Below are positions 37,325 through 37,333 of a DNA stretch of 37,333 nt, one piece after another. The DNA comes from [Phormidium] sp. LEGE 05292 (GTDB lineage: Bacteria; Cyanobacteriota; Cyanobacteriia; Cyanobacteriales; Aerosakkonemataceae). Each line of letters begins with the position of its first letter. Position 1 is the stretch's first letter. The notes below the pieces were generated by a model. That model did no database searches, was not told the origin of the DNA, and was given only the letters and a program-made list of their open reading frames with translations. The translations under genes were made by a program, and so were the position numbers. The DNA is taken from the NCBI RefSeq assembly GCF_015207735.1, contig NZ_JADEWG010000060.1, positions 1 through 37,333 on the forward strand, written 5' to 3'.

Positions 37325-37333
37325 GGGCTGGGG

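Overview
The window is a chromosomal segment of a cyanobacterium. It carries phycobilisome genes (apcE, apcF), two photosystem I psaK genes, psb32, the cyanobacterial alkane pathway (ado, aar), a cyanobacterial-type glutamine synthetase behind an NtcA-type promoter, and many copies of the HIP1 octamer GCGATCGC. ApcE has four linker repeats, as in cyanobacteria with five-cylinder phycobilisome cores. Heptamer tandem repeats, several families of small inverted repeats and a PEP-CTERM protein suggest a filamentous or otherwise large-genome strain. The sequence alone does not fix the genus. No rRNA, tRNA, CRISPR array, insertion sequence or phage gene was found.

Left part (1-8.5 kb): apcE runs leftward, so apcA/apcB may lie beyond the left edge. 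It is followed by a SAM methyltransferase, two small cyanobacterial unknowns, a TMEM14-like membrane protein, a possible 31-residue membrane peptide, another small unknown and dapB (lysine/diaminopimelate pathway).

Middle part (8.5-21 kb): a membrane protein, a YugP-like zinc peptidase, cobH (cobalamin), psb32 (photosystem II maintenance), and a YtxG/YtxH-like pair. Then come apcF, a small unknown, glnA, a ferritin-like diiron protein, and a three-gene leftward set (coiled coil, amphitropic anchor protein, holin-X-like) that resembles the enterobacterial yqjCDE arrangement. A YbjN-domain protein, a lipoate ligase/octanoyltransferase-family protein and a DUF4278-like protein end this part.

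Right part (21-37 kb): site-2 protease with CBS domains, two adjacent psaK genes, trpF, then leftward folE, SDR and accA. Further right, aar and ado continue on the same strand. As I recall, ado-aar-accA-SDR-folE is a recurrent neighbourhood in cyanobacteria. Here about 6.8 kb of accessory DNA separates accA from aar. It holds a protein with two TIR domains, a PEP-CTERM surface protein with two different internal repeat arrays, and a tandem pair of repeat/RTX-like secreted proteins. The spacer between the paired genes contains what looks like a decayed copy of the aar 3' end, a trace of how the pair arose. A sugar-type ABC permease starts divergently from ado and ends just before the right edge.

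The housekeeping genes are ordinary. The accA-aar insertion block is the part most worth a second look.
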